A stretch of 64,000 bases of DNA from the NCBI GenBank assembly GCA_003952965.2, contig CM025852.1, positions 18,983,279-19,047,278 on the forward strand, read 5' to 3'. Every line of letters begins with the position of its first letter. Position 1 is the stretch's first letter. The translations under genes were made by a program, and so were the position numbers. This document shows, piece by piece, positions 60,390 to 64,000 of this stretch. The notes under the pieces were generated by a model. That model saw only the letters and a list, made by a program, of their open reading frames with translations. It ran no database searches and had not been told where the DNA came from. Origin of the DNA: Morella rubra (lineage: Eukaryota; Streptophyta; Magnoliopsida; Fagales; Myricaceae).

Positions 60390-61505
60390 CTAGTCGGGGA
60401 GCGCGGCCAAAAGTTTCTTAACCATGGTGGTGTGAATGCTAACAATGATTGGTCGAGATTGTACAGGGAGGAGAAACTGTATCTTGCTTTTTCCACAAAT
60501 TGGAGCATATATGTCATATAAGCCTAGCTTGGAACAAATAACTTCAACTTTATTGTGACTTAAGGCTATCGTAAAAATGTCAGCTAACTGGTCTCCAGAC
60601 TTCACAAGTGGCGTTGATATGTCTCAATTCAGTATTTTATTACGAACATAATGACAATCTACTTTGATGTGTTTGCTCTGTTCATAAAACACAAGGTTGA
60701 AGGCAGATACAGGAAGATCAAATTCTTTGAGGAAATGTTTCAATCAAGTCAATTTGCTACTAGCATGAACCATCACTCTATGCTTAGCTCTTGCATAGAT
60801 TGAGCCACTACAGTTACAGTTTGCTTCTTGCTTTTCCATGTGACTAGATTTTCACCCAACAAGGTACAGTATCTCGTAGTGGACCATCTGTCTGAGGGTG
60901 ATCCAGCCCAATCTGCATCTGTAAAGCCCCTTATCCTAATGTGATCATACTTCTTATACAATATACCACGACTAGAGGCTCTCTTAAGATATCGAATAAT
61001 ACGAACAGTTGCATCCCAATGTGGAACTTGCAGAGCATCCAAGTATTGACTCACCACACCAATTGCATACGAGATATCAGGGCTCGTAATAGTGAGATAA
61101 TTCAATTTTTCCACTAACCAACAATATGTACTAGGAACTAAAAACACTCCACCTCCATCTCTAAAAAGTTTTTGATTAGAGTCCATTGGTGTATCAACTA
61201 GCTTCGCTCCTGATAATCCTGTGTTAGTGGGTAAATCTAGCACATACTTTCTCTTAAGATAAATTAATACCGACATCAGATCTTGCAACTTCAAGACCCA
61301 AGAAATACCTGAGTTTGCCCAAGTCCTTAGTCTGAAATTGCTGTTGAAGAAACTATTTCAACTTGGTAATACCTTCGAAATCATCTCAAGTAATCACAAT
61401 ATAATCCACATAGACATCAAGTACAATGTACCCAGCACCAGTATGAGAATGAAAAACTGAATGATTTGTCTGACAACGGTGAAGCCCAAAACTGATCACA
61501 ACCTT
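60390..61505 (-). pseudogene. Copia reverse transcriptase/RNase H fragment
   Basis: Minus strand, 3' half of a copia pol from a lineage different from the 18-25 kb element. From high to low coordinate: FSKVVISFGLHRC, a frameshifted YVDYIVITGDDFEGITKLK block, LYLKRKYVLDLPTNTGLSGAKLVDTPMD, LVEKLNYLTITSPDISYAIGVVSQ, RIIRYLKRASSRGILYKK, FTDADWAGSPSDRWSTTRYC, VTWKSKKQTVTVVAQS with the following EAEYRA motif deleted, then KHIKVDCHYVR and KSGDQLADIFT, ending near 60460 at SKLGLYDIYAP. Stops and frameshifts occur near 60610, 60780, 61290 and 61350. No LTR was recognised beside it. Confidence 0.88.
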
Positions 61506-62455
61506 GGAGAACTTTTTTTTATTTTCCTAATCAAAGATCATTATTGAAAAGCACGAAAGATTACAGTTGAGAATTTACAGCAGAAATTGCCTGCCAGCAA
61601 CAAGCCTAAGGGACCGTAGCCTAAAAGAGAGAACACAAGGTCTTCAAGGGGTGAGCCCAAAGGCTCAAGAAAAATGAGCACATAGAGTGCACTAGAAGGA
61701 ACACTGAAAGTGGGCAAGCCCGTTGTTAAAGGGCTTGAAAGCCCATGAACAGTAACAACCACCGCACAAGGCGGCGACGGCTGCTACTAAAGGAGGGACG
61801 AATGTAGCGTTGATCTAGCTCCCTTTAACAACCTCAAATGTGAACCCTAATTGTAAATACAAAAAATTCTAAGAAGACCTATAATGGGCGGAAAGCGATA
61901 AGCATACCCTAATGGGCAGATAGCTGACAGAATCAGTAAAGGAAACAAAATAGTTTGATAGCAGGTAGAGGGCGACGGCGCCAGCAAGAGACAGCTGAGG
62001 GTTTTGGAGGATGGTAGAAGGTGTCAAAAGGACCCAGGGGGCGGCGAAATGGCTGTGGGAGGCGTCAAAAGGACCCAAGGGGCTACGGAATGGCGGTAGG
62101 GGGCGAAAAGGGTAGCTACACTCGTCGCCGCGTCAGATCCACGCGTGGCCACAGGCTAGCGTGTGGTGGCACATGCGATGGCGTGCCGATGAGTATCAGC
62201 GAGTGGGAGTTGTCGGTAGATAGATCGGCAGAAGTAAGAGTCCAATGGAGATAGTCGTAGCCACTAAAAAGCACCTGAAATGGGAGAAACAAAAAAACGA
62301 AAGGAAAGACAAACAAAACACACAAAAATCCGATAGCTACACCACCTAACTGGCCAGAAACGAGTTAGGGGGGAGCGAATGGGCAAGGGGAGGCGAAGCT
62401 CCCCCAACCATCCATTGGAGGGCAAAGGGCAGGGGCTGTGCAGGCGGCTTGTTAC
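61506..62455 (-). mobile_element. Retroposon-like insert splitting the copia fragment
   Basis: Foreign sequence between copia codons: KALYGLK ends at about 62456 on the high side and FSKVV resumes at about 61505, with the intervening QAPRAW-type residues missing. On the minus strand the insert ends ATGATCTTTGATTAGG followed by a short A-rich tail (plus-strand T-run about 61511-61520), as expected of a non-LTR retroposon. It is G+C-richer than the flanks and contains AAAGGACCCARGGGG repeats near 62026-62085. No reverse transcriptase could be read. No clear target duplication. Confidence 0.4.
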
Positions 62456-62846
62456 TTAAGACCATATAATGCCTTCTTCAATTTGCAAACACTTCCCTTG
62501 GTACTCCCCGAGAGCAACAAACTCAAGTGGTTGCCCCATGTAAACTTCCTCCAATAGATCATTGTTAAGAAAAGCATTTTTAACATTTAATTGATAAAGA
62601 GGCCAATCACGATTAGTACCAAGAGATATTAACACACAAATATAAGAAATCTTAGCAATAGGTTTGGATATATCCTTTAGTAACTAACCGTGCTTTCAAC
62701 CAATCAACTGAACCATCAGGTTGAAATTTAATAGTAAATATCCATTTACAACCAAAAAACTGCTTTCCTGGAAGAAGGGGAACAACTTCCCAAGCCCATT
62801 GTGATGTAATGCTGCCATTTCTAATTCCATAGCTATCCTCCAACCC
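62456..62846 (-). pseudogene. Copia reverse transcriptase N-terminal part (continuation)
   Basis: Minus strand, the 5' side of the split copia RT: MELEMAALHHN, VVPLLPGKQFFGCKWIFTIKFQPDGSVDWLKARLVTKGYIQ, then in another frame PIAKISYICVLISLG, WPLYQLNVKNAFLNNDLLEEVYMGQP and CLQIEEG, joining KALYGLK at the insert edge. The catalytic YVDD lies on the far side of the insert. It is cut off at 62846 by the start of a gypsy-type LTR, so integrase and gag are absent. Confidence 0.88.
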
Positions 62847-64000
62847 TGTAATACCCCGTCCCACTTAGGTATTAATTTAATAATATTATAAGCTTAATTT
62901 CAAGATTATCCATTAAATTAGAGTATTTTAAGAGAAGATGATTAAATTAATTTTTGTTGGCATTTTCATTTGTTTAATTAAATTTATGTGTGTTTTCTAT
63001 GATTCCTTGATTTAATAAATGAGATTAGAATGGAATTAAAGTATGTTGTATTAAGTTAAGTAAGGTTATTTTATTTAGTTTTTTTAGAAAATGTAGCTTT
63101 AATTTTGATATTTGATTTTTATTTACTGAGTTTGGATGCCTATATTTAATTAATGTGAAATTTCCTAAGAAATACCTTTCCTACCTCTTCTTGACTTATT
63201 TTTCATTTATTGCCCTTTTTGTGATTAAAATTGCTAATACGAGAAATCATGTGCAATTTTTCCTTATAGCCACATCAACGTTGATCTTGACTACCTAGTG
63301 TGGTGGTGGCTGTCACCATTGCAATTCGGTAGCTGTCATCTTGGATCTCCAAGCCTCCCAATGTTCTGCACTTTCTTTGATAACTCTAAAATTTCATATT
63401 TCCTTCCATGGTGTAAAGCTTGATTTTTATTCATTCAAACCAAATCAATGGCATATCTGAAATCGATGTTGCTCTTCAATGGAATGCTGATAGTTTGATT
63501 AGGCTGGATTAATTTTTGCACCTAATTCAGCATTATACCTTCCCTGTAGAAAACGATATCCAGGGGCCATGGTGACTCCCTTAAGATCACTCTGCCGTAA
63601 GGGTATTAAAGGAATGGTGGTGGGCAGTTTCTGTAGCTCCCCTAACCCTTCTCATTATCTCGATTAACTTCAATTTAGTTGGCAGCATATCCGAAGCGAT
63701 TTTTCAAAAGAGCATTTTTAACCTTTTATGCATTTTTATTTTCCATAAGTCCTTCCAACAACTAATTTGGAGTATATTTTGGTGTAAAAAGTTATTGAAG
63801 TTTGTGTAAAAGTTATTGATGTTTATGTATGATTTTTTGAGATTTTGAATGTTCATTTTGTGAATTTTATTGCATTCATTATATTTTAGAATACTTTTGC
63901 AAATGAATTGTTACACCTGATGTCAATACGTACCCCCTAGGCTCACCTATAGAGATGGTATGCACATAAGTGGGAATTACAGCACAAATCGGTCCTATGA
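62847..64000 (+). mobile_element. Start of a gypsy-type LTR, running off the window
   Basis: TGTAATACCCCGTCCCACTT at 62847 is a typical start of a Del/Tekay-type Ty3/gypsy LTR, and it interrupts the copia RT cleanly. The rest is AT-rich non-coding sequence without a visible LTR end before 64000. Orientation is taken from the TG start and is tentative. Confidence 0.6.

Noticed and set aside
1..64000. CRISPR arrays, bacterial operons, rRNA or tRNA genes
   Set aside because: No spaced direct repeats, no ribosome-binding-site gene clusters and no cloverleaf or rRNA core sequence were recognised by eye; the gene structure is eukaryotic.

Overview
The window is nuclear DNA of a land plant, most likely a eudicot. 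This is inferred from spliced plant-type genes (a GTE bromodomain protein and a VOZ transcription factor), AT-rich CpG-poor spacers, and plant transposon families (Sirevirus-like copia, Tat-type gypsy, MULE, hAT MITE). Only two host genes are well supported. The rest is transposable-element debris plus about 24 kb of sequence with an abnormal texture.

Layout. 0-2.7 kb: spacer, with a weakly supported chain of unidentified minus-strand exons at 72-650. 2.7-5.3 kb: a complete four-exon GTE gene on the minus strand and its promoter. 5.3-14.1 kb: a hAT MITE with a perfect 8-bp target duplication (5648-6009), a probable gypsy-type LTR ending at 9975, a foldback element near 11.4-11.9 kb, and diverged tandem repeats. 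14.15-25.4 kb: a minus-strand Sirevirus-like copia element with its 3' LTR, several purine-tract copies, a frameshifted extra ORF, a CCGGGCAT tandem-repeat block, RT/RNase H, and a gag island.

The copia element is interrupted by two blocks (about 19,896-24,560 and 25,396-45,125) that look nearly random: no gene, no recognisable transposon, CpG not depleted, and strand composition drifting from A-rich to T-rich. I think uncorrected long-read noise or an assembly artefact is the best explanation, but a 30-base exact match to the gypsy leader at 46.36 kb shows that at least one piece of real sequence is buried there.

45.1-48.3 kb: gypsy RT fragment and its leader/LTR. 48.28-55.71 kb: a structurally complete MULE with about 280-bp terminal inverted repeats and a perfect 9-bp target duplication, carrying a frameshifted MuDR transposase and an antisense GRF zinc-finger gene. 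57.1-60.2 kb: a VOZ gene whose last intron has AT instead of GT at the donor and contains a MITE with its own perfect 9-bp duplication. 60.4-62.8 kb: a copia fragment broken by a retroposon-like insert. From 62,847: the start of another gypsy-type LTR running off the window.

The host genes are unrelated regulators: chromatin reading (GTE) and flowering/stress transcription (VOZ). I found no convincing new biological system. The most useful leads are the anomalous interval, the damaged VOZ gene and the MULE with its antisense GRF passenger.
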